Assembly: GCA_024734555.1 (NCBI GenBank)
Contig: JANPWX010000452.1
Span: 1,493,355-1,557,354 of the forward strand
DNA length: 64,000 nt
Source: Trochalopteron elliotii
Taxonomy: Eukaryota; Chordata; Aves; Passeriformes; Leiothrichidae
Reading direction: 5' to 3'
The position numbers and the translations under genes are program-made. The notes under the pieces are model-generated. The model saw only the letters and a list, made by a program, of their open reading frames with translations, had not been told where the DNA came from and did not search any database. Positions 34,891 through 49,636 of the stretch are shown piece after piece; within the stretch, counting starts at the first letter, position 1, and each line of letters starts with the position of its first letter.

Positions 34891-35689
34891 TTAGACCAGG
34901 CTGCTGAGGAAGCAGTAAAACAGAGTCCTGCCGAGTGGCCCTGAGGCTTGAGGATTGCTCCATGGGTTGGGAGGTTCTAGGGCTGGGTTTCCCTCTTCCT
35001 CCCTCCTTCCCTCCCTCACAGCCCCCCAGCTCCTACAACCTGAAGCCTTTCCCTCCCCTTTTCCTTGTGGGTAAGAGGGAAATGCCCTCTGCTGCTGCTG
35101 CTGTCCCTCACTGTGCTGATGGCACCAGCCTGGGCTGTGGGACAGCTGTCTGAGATGGCCAGCCACATCCACCTCCCCTCTGGACACTGCCTTCATCCCA
35201 CAGATGAGTGATGGTCATCATGAGCAGCAAGGGCTGGCTGTCAGCCACCTCGTGGGAGAGGTCTCAGAGCTTTTAGGAAGGACATGTCTTTATCCCTCTG
35301 CTCTCCCCAGGCTTGGAGTGCATATATCTGGGTGCATGTATCTGCAGGTGGGGGCACAGCTTGCTTTGGCTGTTTGTGGTGGATCCTACGAGGTTTCCTG
35401 CAGACTGGTTTTCCTGCCTCTCTCCTGTCCCCTCCTTGTGCTTCAGATGGGGAAAGTTTAACCTGGTGCGACGCTTCCAAACTTGGAAACAGGTATTAAA
35501 GAGCAATTAGCTGGCCGGCCTCCCTGGATAAAACAGAGAAACCTTGCCAAAGATCTTCTTGTCTTTAAACATTTGTACAAATCTCTTGTCAAATATAGAA
35601 GTAATTGCCTTCCCCCCCTTTCTTGCTCCTCTCTCCTCAACCACTCTCAGTCCTGCATCTGGTTTAATATAATGGGTGTTTGCATGAAT
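34891..35689 (+). other. LMO1: LMO1 intron 1, fourth part
   Basis: Short open frames overlap on both strands between 34,890 and 35,725 in moderately GC-rich sequence. A C/T tract lies near 34,988-35,017. No coding exon was recognised. Confidence 0.5.
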
Positions 35690-36060
35690 GGCTTAGTTAG
35701 CCAGGGTGGTAATAAAACACTTTAAATTTATTGTGACATTTGGATTTAATTAAAAAGTACACACTTAGAAAAGTAAAACATAATGTGTAGAAGGAGTCAG
35801 GAAGGTTTTTCTCCTTTTCTTCCAAAAAGCTAATTAGAGTTGTATTTTAAATTGTTTATGTGCTGCTAATCATTGTAATAAATCATTTATACTGGGAAAG
35901 ACACACTCTAATGTTCTTGTGTAACTGTTTATGCTCTCAAGTTTCTATCATGAACAAATTGATCTGGAAGCGAATTTATTAACCACTGGGGAAGAAATCA
36001 TTAGTGCTTTCTCTAAATATTCCCCAGGTACCCTTTTATCATAGCAGTTTACTGTTTTAA
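35690..36060. promoter_or_regulatory. Candidate conserved enhancer-like block
   Basis: This unique AT-rich sequence contains AGCTAATTAGAG near 35,828, GGATTTAATTAAAAAG near 35,742, GCTAATCATTGTAATAAATC near 35,866 and ATCATTAGTGC near 35,997. Such density of TAAT cores without repeat structure is typical of conserved developmental enhancers. Function is unproven. Confidence 0.3.
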
Positions 36061-37921
36061 CTAAAAGTAATGTTACAGGGCCTTGGTTTAATTATGATGC
36101 AAATTGACTTTCCATCATTTAGAAGGAGGGAAAATTGCCATTTTGCTGATAAGATACATCTACGTTGTAACTGCCAGAGCACCTCACAGTTTCCAAAGGG
36201 CTTTTTTGTGGGGAAAAAAAAAATTGTAAACTCGTGTGGGGACTTTATGGAAGTTTTAAAATACTCCAGAAAGTTTAATCTCTTTAATCTACCTGGTCTT
36301 TGATAAAGGATCTTAGGATAAGGTAAGTGTAGCCTGTTATGTTAAATCTTTTGCAGCTGGGAGCACATTTACACTTAGAAAGCAATTTGGTGCTTTTTTC
36401 ACAGTGCTGGAGACCACTTGAAATCTTTTGGAAATAATTGGCGTTGCTGGTTCCCTATCGCCAGCAAAGGCACCGATGCAGAGATTTTCTGTAATTGTGT
36501 AAAATCAGTGGCAGAACTGCAGTTATAATCTGAGATTTTTCTGGTTCATAGTGCTTAATCCAAACTGGGAGCTGCTGGCATCCCAGCTCTTCCCAAAGGT
36601 TTTTAGGGTGGGCTTGTCCTGTGAGTCCAGAGGTGATGGTGGGGCCCACAAGTCTCCGCTCCCCTGGGCTGAGGGACAGCTTCCATACTTGGAGGCATTG
36701 CTAAATTAGTTTTCAACACTCGTACTTCCCCCCGGTAGTAAATTGCATTTCCCACCCTGCCCAAGAAACCAAATCTGGGCATGGAAGGCTCCAGTTAAAT
36801 CTAGGTTTTGTGGGTGCTTTTTAAACTTAGTTGCTATTACTTGAGTACTGAATTATTTATTTATAGGTTTAGTATCAAGCCGTTGAGTGGGAATACCCAC
36901 AACATGTAGATTTATACAGTTGGATTTGTGGTTAGGCAGTTTTATTGGAAGATCTCTGTAACTTGATGGGAAGGTTTCATTTTCTATGGGGTATTCTTAA
37001 TTTTAAATACAACAACAACAAAATAGCAAAGAATGCCCACAACAAAGCCATCCAATGGCAAAACCAACCAGTGTTCCAGTTTTTGGTAAAGTAAATAGTC
37101 TGCAGCTCTTTCCAGCAGAGAAAGGAGAGTGAACAAGTGTAAAATTGCTCTTCTAGATACATACATTATTTGGAGGTGACTGGAAAAGGATTTGATGGTT
37201 GATGTACATGTGCTTATATATCACAAAGATGACCTGTTGCCTTGGGGAGTTGGGTGGTGCAATGCCTTTGGGATTTAAGTACCTACACTTTTATTTGTAC
37301 TGTTTTGGCTTTTTAAAAAATATGATCCTTACCTTCTCGTGGGTCGAGTTACTGTTGTCTTTTTCTCCTTAGCTCTAGGGAAGCTCACAAGTGACAAATG
37401 TTTGTGTGTCAGTCCTGGCCATGTGTGTGCTGTGCCACCAGCAACCAGTGGATGTGTGTGTATGAGGGAAGAATTCATTGGTGCTCCAGTTACATGTCAC
37501 TGAAGTGGCTTTTTATTTCTAGATTTTCTCAGAAATAAGTTCTTTTATCCTACAAGATGAAGGTGTTCATTATCTATCACCTTTTATTTCAGATGTTTGA
37601 AATCCAGTAACATTATATACATTATGCTGGCAAAGTGGGAATTTTTTTGAGACTTCTAGCTATTCATTTTTCCAGAAACCTACTATGTAGTGTTCTGCCA
37701 CATTAGGTTTCTCTAATAATCTATGGGAGCATGTGATCAAGATCTATTACTGCCTCTCAGTGTGGTCATCACCTAATTTCATGAGGAGCTGTAGTGGCAT
37801 TTCACTTTGCTGTTTGCAGGTTTAAATCTGTTTTTTGAAAACCTTGCTGTACTAACTAGGCTTCAGAACTGTAGGGAAGCAAAGGACATCATATGTCTTC
37901 TAGAAAATGTGGGGTTTTCTC

Positions 37922-37937
37922 TTTTTTTTTTTTTTTT
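37922..37937. repeat. Poly(T) run
   Basis: This is a T run of about 16 in intron 1. Confidence 0.8.
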
Positions 37938-40900
37938 GTCACCTTTAGATCCTTTTATGTCCGTTTTAAGAGCAAAATACGAGGCCTTCAGTCATTTTGT
38001 ATTCTGCTGAATCTGACACGTAGAAATGTAAACGTGTCTATTAGAATGCCATTAATTGAGAATAATAAATGTCCCTTTACAAGCGAAGTCTTTATATAGA
38101 GGTGACTCCTGCTGGGATTCCTGAAGGCATTTTTCTTTCAAAGCACAAATATTTCAGCACTTAAAGCAACATTTGATATCCTCTTGCTGTTTCTGTATCC
38201 TGAGCCTCTGCGTTGCTGTAGCTTCTTTTTCTTCTCTCGACACTCCACAAGGTGCACTGCATCCAAACGTGGACTTTTTCTGCAGAATTGTCCCTGAATT
38301 AACAGGGCTCAAAAAGCACTGCATCACCAGTGGCAGTTTTATATAAAGTCCCAGAGTTCAGAGATGGCTTCTCCTTCCACAGACAGAGGGAGAGGGAAAG
38401 GAACCAGCGTAGCCAAGTAATAAATGTAGTTAATGGGACAAAGCTGGTGCCCATTTGCCCCAGTGGAGCCAATGAGGACAAGTTGTTCTCCACCGTCCTG
38501 TGCTGTGCAAGAACACCTTTTGTGTGCAGGCTGCTGGTGCTGCTTTGGGCCCGTGTAAAAGCATCTTGAATGACACAAGCGTGTGTCTGCAAGCTACTTA
38601 AATATGTAGCCTTGGAGAACCAGGTCTGTGGGTTTTGAAGCAGAGCTCTGTTGTAATTCCAAATTTTCTTAATAGCCTTGGCACACAGTGGACTGATGAG
38701 ATTTAATACCTGCCCTTTAAGCTTCATTTTGTCTCCTTCCCTGTTAAAAAATTCTTTGCAGCTGGGCATGAAATTACTCAGGTTGCCCCTTCTACTTGTA
38801 AGGCTTTTAAGATGTTGGCATCCCAAAACAAAGGGACAGTGGCTTTTGTGTGATGTGGCAGCAGCCTTCCATGGATCTGTGAGGATGGACCTGGATTGCA
38901 GAAGTGCTGGCAGAAATTGCCGCTTCTCAATTTAGGAAAAAAATGAGGCAAACTCTGTCCATGATGAGTAAAAGTGAGTAATAGTTTTAATATATTAAAG
39001 CTGTGGAAGAGGCAAGGACACAGGTTTGCTCCGATCTTGTCATGCAGAATGGGAAGAAGTGGTGCCTTGGTTTAACTCTTCACTGGCCTCTGAGGAGGGG
39101 AACGTCCAGGTGCCTGTGGTTAATCAAACCTTACCAGGGTGATGTGTAGTGCTGCAGTGGATTGGCTCAAGGAAAGCCACCAAATGGAGCTGTGATGAAG
39201 CCATCCATGAACTGCATATCAAAGACTGATCATTCTCTGGTGTTTATAGCGCAGAGCATCTGTCTTACATGCTAACTTCCAAAATATTTCTCTGTCTGCT
39301 GATAACATGATGGTAACTGTGGAATGTAGCTTTACCATTTTTGATGCTGTATAGCAAAAACATTAGGGGTATATGAGTATGATAATACATTAATGTAAAA
39401 GTACAACTTTTTCCTGAAAAAATAGGCATTCCTCCCACCACAACTGAAGAGAGAGAAAAGATATTGTCAGTGGAGGTTTGCATATTGTACTGCAAGTGTA
39501 TTTTGACACTAGAAACTGAAGAAATGGGAAATTAGATATGTCTGGGGAGTAACTACTAATCTAAGTGTCAGGTTTGATACTGGCAGACTCTGTGGAACCA
39601 GTATCTCAAATCTCCGGAGGGCTGGCGGAGCCCTTGACCTTCGCAGCAGCAGATGAACTGTTGTTATTGCTGAGGGCTGATCCTGGAGACAGGGATGGGC
39701 TCATCTGAAGCATGGAAGTGGTGCCTGTTTTGCATAGATGGAGGATGTCTCAGAGCACTCATGCATTGGAAGGGTTCCCCCTGGTTTTCTTGGCTGTTTA
39801 AATCGTGCTGCCTGGCTTTACTTCTCTCTGGAGATGGACACGTTTCACCCTCCGGTTCTATGGTTGTAATATAGGAGTCTCTAGACGAAAAGCATGCTGT
39901 GTCAGGGCTGGATTCATATTTTTTTAAAAAATCAAGTTTTCTGGTTGCTCAGGCTGTAGAAATAGCTTGTCATGGAGCTCATTAAAATAAAAGTAAGTAT
40001 TTTGGAGTACCTGCTTCATGTCATTGGTGATGTCATGCAACAGTGACTAGTTTTTGCTTCCCAGAGGTCAGAGGTCAGCTATAGACTTTTGAGCACACAT
40101 CCATCAAAGCTGGTCAGCAGTCCTGTTGACAGACTAGAGAGTACTTAGCAAGTTCATTCCAGAGCCATCTTACTGGAGGTGCCCACAGGGAGAGACTGAG
40201 GGAATTGGGAGAGAGAGAGGAGAAAACAACAGGGAGATGTCACCACTGGGGATTTTCGAAACAACTGAGCCAAACTCCTCTCAGAGGGGAGCAGAGGCTC
40301 TCACCTGGGAGAGGAATTCCTGCCAGGAACTTCCAGGGGAAAATACCTGTGCCCCAGGCAGCTGTCATCAGGGGCAGACAGAGGCCTGGTGGGACAGGCA
40401 GTGGAGGGTACAGCGATGGTCCCACTCAGCACTGGGAGGAGGGACCTGCTTGGGAGTGGAGACGGATTTCAGCTGCCCTGGGTTTGGGAATGAAGTGAAA
40501 ATAAGGTTGAACCCACATAAGAAGTGAGAAGTCTCTGGAGAAGTCTTCTGCTGTTTAATTCTCTGAAAGCAGAGTGGCAATTGCACACCCGGCAGTTGCT
40601 GTGAAATTGCTGCTACAGATAAGCAAAACTGGGACAGATATTTTTACTTGGACTTTTGGGTGCCTGAAATGCAGATATCTATTCTTTTTCACTCAGTTCC
40701 TGTTTGTAAGCAGTTCAGTTAAGGATCCAAATGGATCTTGAGCTTTGGAAATCCTCATTCACACACTTCCATTAGGTATTAGATTTGCAGCAGGTGTTGT
40801 TTTTCCTTATCAGACTTTTGGTTCACTGTGAATTAGGAATAAGTACACTGGTGGGCTATGAAGATGAAGCAAAGTAAATTGAGATTTCTATATGCACATT

Positions 40901-42250
40901 ACCGCTTCAAATACTGTTGGCACTCAGAAGAAAAAAAATAAAAGACCTCCTAGCACTTGAAGTAACAAATTACTCATCTCACTCTTTCCTGTGGCAGATC
41001 ATGGCTTGCTTTAAAGTAACATTCTTTTTTCCTGAGCTTAGATAATTTAGACACTCCTCTGAAAAGAGGTGCTGCATGGAGTGCAGTGGAGTTGAGGTAG
41101 ATTGGAGAAAAGGATTACAGTTTGCATGTGGAGGCAGTGAATGTAGACTGCAGATAAACGACATGGGTTTAGAGCGATCATTGCTGCTGCAGCTTGATTA
41201 TTTTTCTCAGGGACAGGCAGTGGCTCTCTCCTTGCTTTGAAGAACTACAGTACTCATGTCTGCACCGTATTTCCTATAACATTTGTGCTGTCTGCTGTTC
41301 CTGCTCTACCTATCCACCTTCCTTTCTCACCCAAAAGCAGGATGCTGCGATTGTGGAACTTCTGAGTCTTCAAGATGCAACAGGCTGTGACAAGGACATC
41401 CTGTGGCCTATCCAATACCGCTTCGAGCACTTTAAACATCTGCTCCAGAGTTTAAAAATTAAGGTTGAGAGAAGCTGATGTGTCTTTGGGAGCAATCAGA
41501 GCTGGGAATAATGTAGGGTTGTTCCTCAGGTTAACAGGTTAATGTAGGAGCTTCTTCAGGTTACTAAGCAAATGTTTGAAGGTGTTTCCTTACTGAAATG
41601 TGTGCCAAGAGCCAGCTGGGATTGCTTGCTTGGCCCGGGCAGTAGAGGAGGGCATGGCAGGGCTGGATGTGTGTGCTGGGAAACCAGGCCTTGGGTCTTG
41701 TGTCTCAGCTAGATGTCCAGCCGTATTTCTCCTGGACTGCATCTGTTTTATGAACAGGCAAGGCAGGTAAAGAAGGAATATAATATGATTTGGAATAATA
41801 AGGAGGACTTAGCAGCAGTGCCTTGCCCTTAATGACTTTTATTTTCACAAACCTGGTTAATAGATACTTATAGTCTGTGAACTTTTTCTTGAAATATCAA
41901 AATATTTGTAGCTTTTTTTTTCCTTTGAGGGGGAATAAATTACTTGGTGTCATATGGCACTGGTAGATATGTTCCTTTCTTTGATACAGAGCAAATTTGC
42001 TTTAGATTCAGTTTCTTCAACTCGTAGAAAAGTTATATAGCATTGAAAGACTAGGAATTAATCTAAATAGCTAGTGTGAGGTGAAAATGCTCCCTATGCT
42101 TTAATTGGAATGGCCTGGTGAAAGCCAGTTCCCAGGCTGCCTCCCTCACTAACTGCCCACCTTGTGGCAGATTGACATAATTCCCCCATCCCTGGGGAAC
42201 CATAATAGAGCACTCCCTGAAGTGCGCAAAATCCCAAAGGGAAATAAGGA

Positions 42251-42284
42251 TCTCTTTTTTTTTTCTCTCTCTCTCTCTTTCTTC
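42251..42284. repeat. (CT)n/T pyrimidine tract
   Basis: A T run is followed by CT dinucleotides. On the other strand it is an A/GA tract, which explains the Lys/Arg/Glu-rich short frames predicted there. Confidence 0.85.
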
Positions 42285-44363
42285 TAAATTTTTTAATGGG
42301 GTTTCTGGAGTGCTTATGTTCATCCAGAGGATTGTGGATCTTAAATAGAGGAGGTTTAAAAGGTTTTTCTAATTGCCACGCTTCCTCTCTCTCCCCCCTG
42401 TTAAGTGGCTTTGGACAGTTGCAGAACTTTGATTTCAAATTTGTCTAATCTCTTGAAATATCTAGGTAGGGAAAACTATTGTAACTGAAAATGGCTCTGA
42501 TTTTTTTACCCCTTTCTTCCATTTTAATAGATATGTTTAGTCTACTTTAAAAGCTTTCTGAAGAACCTTTTCTAAATGGCTAATTTAAGCTTGTCAGGTT
42601 TTAATTATAATCTCTCTATACACAAGTTAAGATGCTTAATACTAGTGAAAAGTTCTGAATACAAAGCAAACCTGTGTCAAGTTGCAGAGCACTCTTACCC
42701 GTCTTAATTGCTTCTGGTCTGAACTTTAACCTTAACTCTCCCATCTGTCTTACAAATTCTCTTTTCTCATCACAACCACTTTCTTTTCTGTGGAGTGCTG
42801 AGGATCTGTCTTAATTCGGCAGGAGTTTCAGTCTGGAAAAAAACCTGCCGTCAGGCTGTGGATGTTCAGCTCTTCCTTTAGTCCACTGCAGCATGATGCC
42901 TGTTCCTGGAGTGCAGCCCTGCTCTCCTGGATATCCCAGAGCATTTCCTTACCCCTGCTGGAATGAGACTGCTTGTGGGAGATGGGGTACCTCAGCAACA
43001 GGACAAGTGCCCTGGATTCCAAATATCCTGACAACTTCTGGCCTCAGTTAAAATTGCTTCCCAATGGAATCAGTATGGCTTTTTTGTTGTTGTTTTTGTT
43101 AGCAGTTTTATGGATGTGTAGTTAGGCAGTTTATTCCTTTCTAGGACTGTTTTCTGCCTCGTTTTCTAGCTGTGACCCAGCCTTTGTGGCAAAGGTTAGT
43201 TGCATCTTTTTCTTAGATAAGAATGAGTTTCATTCAAGCTTAGAAAATTAGCCTTGAAAATAGTCAGTGCGGATTCCTTCTGGAGAGTGCATTTAAAAGT
43301 TTAAATCCAAAATTGATTTGGAAGTGCTCTAATCTAAAATAACCCTGATGTTAGCATTGTTGTCTGCAGCTCCTGCTAGCCCTGGCGTTCCGGTTCAGCG
43401 CGTTGGCACACGGTTCCCTGATGCTGTGAAATTGAGACTCATCTGGAGATACAGCCTTTTCTAAAAAGGATTGCAGGGCACTTAAGACTCCTTATTTCAT
43501 TAGTTCAGTGAAGGAGTTCTTTTCAGCAGTCAGGAGTCTCATGATGAGGTGGGCGAAAACTGAGCAAATCATGCGGCGGACACTCCCGCGGAAATGGAGT
43601 GGAGGAAAAGCTGCTCAGTAAGTTTTTTGGCCCAGAAAGGTGGCATTTTTTTGGAGCTGAAGGTTAGTGGTTTAGAGTTTCTTTTTAGTCTGAGGTTTCA
43701 GGCAAAGCATTAGTAGCTACATATCTGGGCCAGACTTCAGGGGGTACATTTGAGGAGGCTTTCAGTTCTGCACATTGGGTTGGGTCGTATGATTATTGTG
43801 TTTTTACATTGTTTCTGGCCAAGTGTAACCATCGCCATCTTCACCTATGTTGGTGAGAATTAAATGGAGCATGAAGAGCTGAATTGAGGAGCAGGCTTCC
43901 ACTTTAAGGGGATGGGTTGCTGCATGAAGCAGTGGTAATGATCCAAAGGAGCAGGGTGCGTTGAGGAAAAGAGTGAAGTGTGAGCACCATCCAAAGTGCA
44001 GGCAGCAGGTCATAAATTCTTGTAGTGGTGGTGGTCTGAAATTCAAGGAATAGGATTAGAGAGCTACAGTAGGTTAATGAAAATGGCTCCCTCAGGATCA
44101 GCTTGAATTCTACTCAGTGGTCAGTCGTAAAGAGGAGAAATGTCTTGTGGAATTCCAGCTTCTCATCCATATTCGGAATACTGTGATGCTCCTGAATGCT
44201 TAATAGAGTAGAATATGCTCTGTTATGATATACTTTGTATGACTTCTAGGATGCTTTAATGCAAACTAAACGTCATGCTAACTTGTCCCAAACCCGTAGT
44301 GCTCACTTTATTCTGGAATATATGAATTGCAGCAGGGTTTTCAGAGCCTTGCTTGGACATGTC

Positions 44364-44383
44364 AAAAAAAAAAAAAGAAAAAA
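44364..44383. repeat. A-rich run
   Basis: This is an A run of 13 broken by one G and followed by more A. Confidence 0.8.
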
Positions 44384-47300
44384 GGAACAAAAGGAAAGTC
44401 TTGCAATTCTACTTGTGTCTTTTCTGTTGTCCGGGATGAAATAATACTCAAATCCTTCACCTCAAATACGTCACCTCAAAGGAACTCATTATAGAATGAG
44501 TATACAACAGCCAAGAAACCACTTTTCATTCTTATCAGCCTATTTTCTTGTAAAGAAGTATAGCATTAATAGCCAGCTGTGGCTTTTGAGCCCTGACTTA
44601 ATCAGAAGTGAATAATAAAAATTAATTTGAGGTATATAGTTACTAGCCAACTGCAGCTATAACAAATGTTTAATGAACAGCCTTGCACTGGGGTCTGCAT
44701 ACCTTTTCCTGGGAATGAAAGGGGAAATGTCCAAGAGTGGGACTTTCTGTGTCCTAATTGCAGTAGCAAAATGGGGTAGAGTAAAATCTGACTGTGGAAG
44801 CAAACTGTGGCTCAGTAAGGCTTAAATTAGACCTCAGTAAACAGAAGAACAGAGGCAATGAAGTATTTAGCCTCTGCTTTCTCTGCCTTCTCTATCTCCA
44901 TGGCATTAAGAGAACAACTTTGGTTGATACTATTTGCAAGGTACAGCGAATTCTTTCTGACAAACATCACCCTGCCCTTTATCTAGTCTTGAAATATTAA
45001 ACTGCTTTGCCAGAGCTGTCACAAAGGGCGCTGTGCTCTCTGGGGTCAGCGCTGGAAGAAGAAGGATTGGTTGTTGGTGGGCTACACTTTGTTTAAACAT
45101 CTTGGGTCTGTCAAACTGCTTGCAAGGCCAGGATATCCAGGGACCTCCTGTAGTCAAGTGACTGCACCATACAAATCATGGACTTTTGTCTGGTCCTTCT
45201 CAGACAGCAGCTATACCTGAGCAAAATGCACTCTGCTCCTGTTTCTGGCTTCTGCTGAGAAGATGGCAGTCCTGGGTCTCCATTTCACTCCAACTCTCCT
45301 CTGCCTCTCAGCCACCTCTGGCTGTGTCAAGGAGTTTGGAAAGGAGCAAGCCAAATCCTCTGGGAGATGGCAGAAGGACTTTCAAGGTAATTTCAAGCCC
45401 CTGGAGTCTGACTGAGCATTCTTATGTTGAGTGCAGCTGTGGATAAATCCAGTAAAGCTGCACTAGATGTGAACCATTTTTGACACCTCTTCTGAGACTT
45501 GTTCTTGTGCAGCTGAAGCTTGTCAAAGCAGCTCCACAAATTCCACCGCCTTTCAGAAGGTTGTGTAGCGTCACTCAAAACTTCAGGGCTTGCAAAAGGT
45601 TAGGGTATTATTTCTATCTACAGTGATACAAACTCCACTTCCTAAATCAGTATTTATTTATTGGTTAACTTGCACAGTGCTCACCAATGCACGACTGAGA
45701 CTCAGAGTCCCCACACTCAGGCACTTGGAACTGTGACCACCTCAGCCTCTCTCATACAAGAAAAACACACCACTTGCATATAATTGGTGGGGGGAAGAGA
45801 TGGGATGCTCTCTTAACCTTGGCTTTCGTTTGCTACTTTCATGAGAAAAAATTCCAATCTGCTTTATTTTTTAAGTCAGCAAACCGATTATATATTGTAA
45901 AGGATCAATGTTTTCATGGGTGAGTAGTAATTACTGAGTAATGGCTTAAAACATTTCCTGAAGGAACATAAAGCTGTTTTTAAAAGTCAAGAGTACATTA
46001 AAAGGATTACCATGTAGATTTGATTTTTAGATAACAGTAAAATGGATCCCAAATGGACTTATGAAAAGGGATGCTATCTCTTTAATGGAAAGTGCATGGT
46101 CTGACAGCTCAGCATGCAAATGGTCCTGCAAAGGACTGTCTGTTGTGTTTTTTCCTTTCAACAAGAAGACAAGGAAATAGCTTGCCCTTCTCCCTTCAAC
46201 TTTTAATAGCAGATGGGTTGCTCTGGTTTTGCTAGGAAAGGGAGAAGAGGTTAGGTTTGGCAGATAACTGCATTTTTCTAAATCACTGGGGAAGTGTATT
46301 TTATGACTTCTAGAAGGTCAATCAACAGCAATTGTATCTCTTACACAGATTGCATTAAGTGGATAGATTCCCTCTGCATTCTCCATAGGCAAATCTCTCC
46401 TTGCCTCTTATATGCAAATAAATTTTAGTCCTAGTGTATTTCTTACACTAATCTTGTGCAGGGCATGAACATCAGTTCTTGGCTTGGCAGTAAGTTCGGA
46501 CAGGGGCAGGAGGGGTTGTTATATTCATACTACAACAACTTGCAATCACAATAGCATTTTCTATTTCAGAGTTGCCAGCACAACTTTCTGGTGATTGATG
46601 GTACAAAATATGCTTTTGGCCTGAGTAGGATTTCTTCTAGAAACATTTAAAGGAGTATATTCATATTTCATTAAATGCAGAACGCACCAGGATTCCAAAT
46701 TCTTTTGTGGTATTGCGCAAATTATTATAGGCTCCAAAAGTCTTGAGAAATTTCTATAAGCCTGTGAAAGCTTTAGATTGGATAGTCATCATTGCCTGCA
46801 TTAAGGGCTGTGACAGATTGCTTCATCAGTGTACACAGAGCAGAACATCAAATGGCCATTTGGCAGTGGGCACTGAAATTCTATTAAGGTTGCCGAAAGC
46901 TTAGGTTGACATTGTGTATGTCTGCAAAGAGGCAGAAGAAAAGATGATGATGATTGTGCAATGATATAGTTCTATTCTCCCTAAAATATTCACATCTATA
47001 GCATGCCAGGTCTGTCAGGATGATGTTAATGTTTCACTGCTAAGCCTGAGCAGTGCTGCACTGCACATCTTGGCTCGTGTCTCGAAGCCTCAGTATGCTG
47101 AACAGGCCGTTTTAACTGGGAGGTGAGAATTGTGTAGCATTTCACATGAGCCTGGAAGTAACTGAGGAGTTTTTACTTTCTTGAACGGTCTTTGGGATAT
47201 TTAACTTGATAGAAGGTTTTTCCATTTGGTTTTCTTGCCTGTTGGAAAAGGGGAGGGAAACAAACCCTGCCTTGTATTTAAAATTTTGGTACACAGGTTA

Positions 47301-49547
47301 TTCTTAAAAGAGCTGAAAAGTGAGGGATGAGTTCTTACCTTTGTGACCATTTGACTCAAAGACTCTTCTTCCACTACTTTGCTCTGACGCCCAAACCAAC
47401 TAAATAGACAACTTTTGAGGTTAGTGTCTTTTCAATAGCCACCTGCAAATTGTTGGAATATTGAGGAATATGGGATGAATTTCAGCCCAGTGTTCCCTAA
47501 TAATAGTTTTTTCTCATTCTTATACTGCTGGAAAGGTGATTTGAGGGTAGTCACTCCATTGCCAGGCTCTTTCCTACTACAGACACTGAAGGAGGGAGCT
47601 GGCCACCTGAAATCAGGACCTTTGCCAGACTGCAGTATGCTAAATTGTGACTAATGGAGAAAACTTGATCAGAATGTTCTCAGATTAGGTTGAAAGTAGA
47701 AGAAATCTGCATGCCTTTGTACTTCTTCCAGGGCTTCAAACAGTAAAAATGGATTTTACTGAAACACTGGATGTGCTAAGAATAAACTTTGGACATGTGC
47801 CAATTACAAAAAATTAAAGCTCAAACAAACACATTTTATGAGCACAGGGAAAACATTGCTTCCTGAAATGATTTATAGAAACGGTCTTGCAGCAACAATT
47901 ATTATGGTTTGTGTTTAGTCCTGCTGCCATGTGTTTCTTTATAGGTACAGGTTGGCCTCTGGTAGGAGAAATTCTGTAATTGAGAGAGGCTAAAAGCAGG
48001 TACTGGAAGACTCAAAACTCATGAGGAAAATGAAATTCTGGATTCTAAGCCTAAACCCCATGTCCTGAATCAGGACCTACATTGGTAGAGATTCCAGTGA
48101 AGCCAATAATTATTTTGGATATGTTGGTCTGTCTGAGCAAATGGCTTGAAAACAGAGTCCCTAAATGTGAGATTGAAGGAGGGTTTAAGCCACTCATGAA
48201 GCTTTGGGACACTTTTAGGCAGCTGAAACTGCCAGGAGACACTAGACTCTAAAATATATTTCTCTACAGCTTGTCATGAAGTGTATGGACAAAAAAAAGT
48301 TGCTGTGTTATTGGGCAGAGGACTATAGAATTGTCAAAATAGAAGTGGTGATCAAAATGTTGCTTCTCCCATCAGCTGCCCTCTCCAACTACTTTTTTGC
48401 CATGCTTGTGAAATTTGTTTGGTAATGATTCAGAAGAAAGAATACCCCAAATGAATTGCTAAAGCCACTGTAAAAATCAGCAGCTGCATATTGCAGCACG
48501 AAACTGGAAATGAAAAAAGATTGTGGTTTCTCATTGAATAATTTTGATGAATGGTCTAAGGCTTACTCATAAGCATTTAGTTGCAAGTACGTGGTGTCCC
48601 AAATGTAACATTTTAATTGGATGTACAGATGACATGATGAGTTTCACCTTGCTGGCCATAATTCTTCTGAGGAAATTCTTGGTGAAGATGCCCGAGACAG
48701 CTCACTCTCCATTCAGTGGGAGTACAAGGTCTGACTTGTTTCACAGGGTGCAATATTCATAGAAGGTGAGTAATACAATACTGGGAACACAAAGTGAGTT
48801 TCTTTTTAAGGGAATGAAATTCACTGCATCTTTTTGGCAATGACTGTCTGCATTTACTTAAATGGGTGATGCAGGGCTCTAATGCTTTTAAATGATATCA
48901 GATCCTCTGATAAAAGACATAAGACTGCAGCCTATTTATTGTGATGAGACAGGAGTTAATAAGATTACTCCTACTCTTCAGTTACTTTTTCATCTTTTGC
49001 AGCCAAATGCTGGGGTTTTTTGTTAGCAGGCAAAAGGAGGTCAGTTCATTTAAAGGGTGTTGATGCTAGAAATAAACATTTTTTCCCTCAAGTGGAACTC
49101 TGAAATCTAGGCTCAATTGGCCAACTATCATACCCCTCGTCTTTAAACCAGAATTGCTTTTAGCCTTGGAATGCTGCATCCTTATAATAACCACTTATAT
49201 AATTTTTTTAAAAAAACCAAGAACAACCAAACCTTAAAGATAATATAAATAATAATAAAAAAAATGAATAAGCGTAATGTAAACCTGCAAGAACTGCAGG
49301 TTTTGGCAGAAGGTTCAGAAATGTGGTAGCAGTGTCTGAAGGCGCTGCTCAAGGAAGAATTTGTGCTGGAGAATAAAAACGTAATTCCAGTGCTGTGTTG
49401 TGCAAGGTGCTGTGTACAACAAGGAGTGATTGTCACAAACCTTTTGGAAAGTAGAAGTATTGTGTGTGTGCATAGTTATTTGCTTTGTGGTTAAGCAAGC
49501 TTTTGCTCTTAAAGTAGCTACTCTGAGGAAAAGTTTTAGGGTTTTAA

Positions 49548-49636
49548 GAAAAGAAAAACAAAATAAGAGCAACAAAACAAACACAAACAAACAAACAAAA
49601 GCCCCAACAACACCAAAAAAGCCAACACCAAAAAAC
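49548..49636. repeat. A/C-rich (CAAA)n-like simple repeat
   Basis: These are CAAA and CAACA units with interruptions. Its reverse complement gives a spurious Phe/Leu/Val-rich frame on the minus strand. Confidence 0.85.

Noticed and set aside
38299..38826. 175-codon minus-strand open frame in intron 1
   Set aside because: It is the longest uninterrupted frame in AT-rich intron but shows no known family motif, and it overlaps frames on both strands. Best read as chance.
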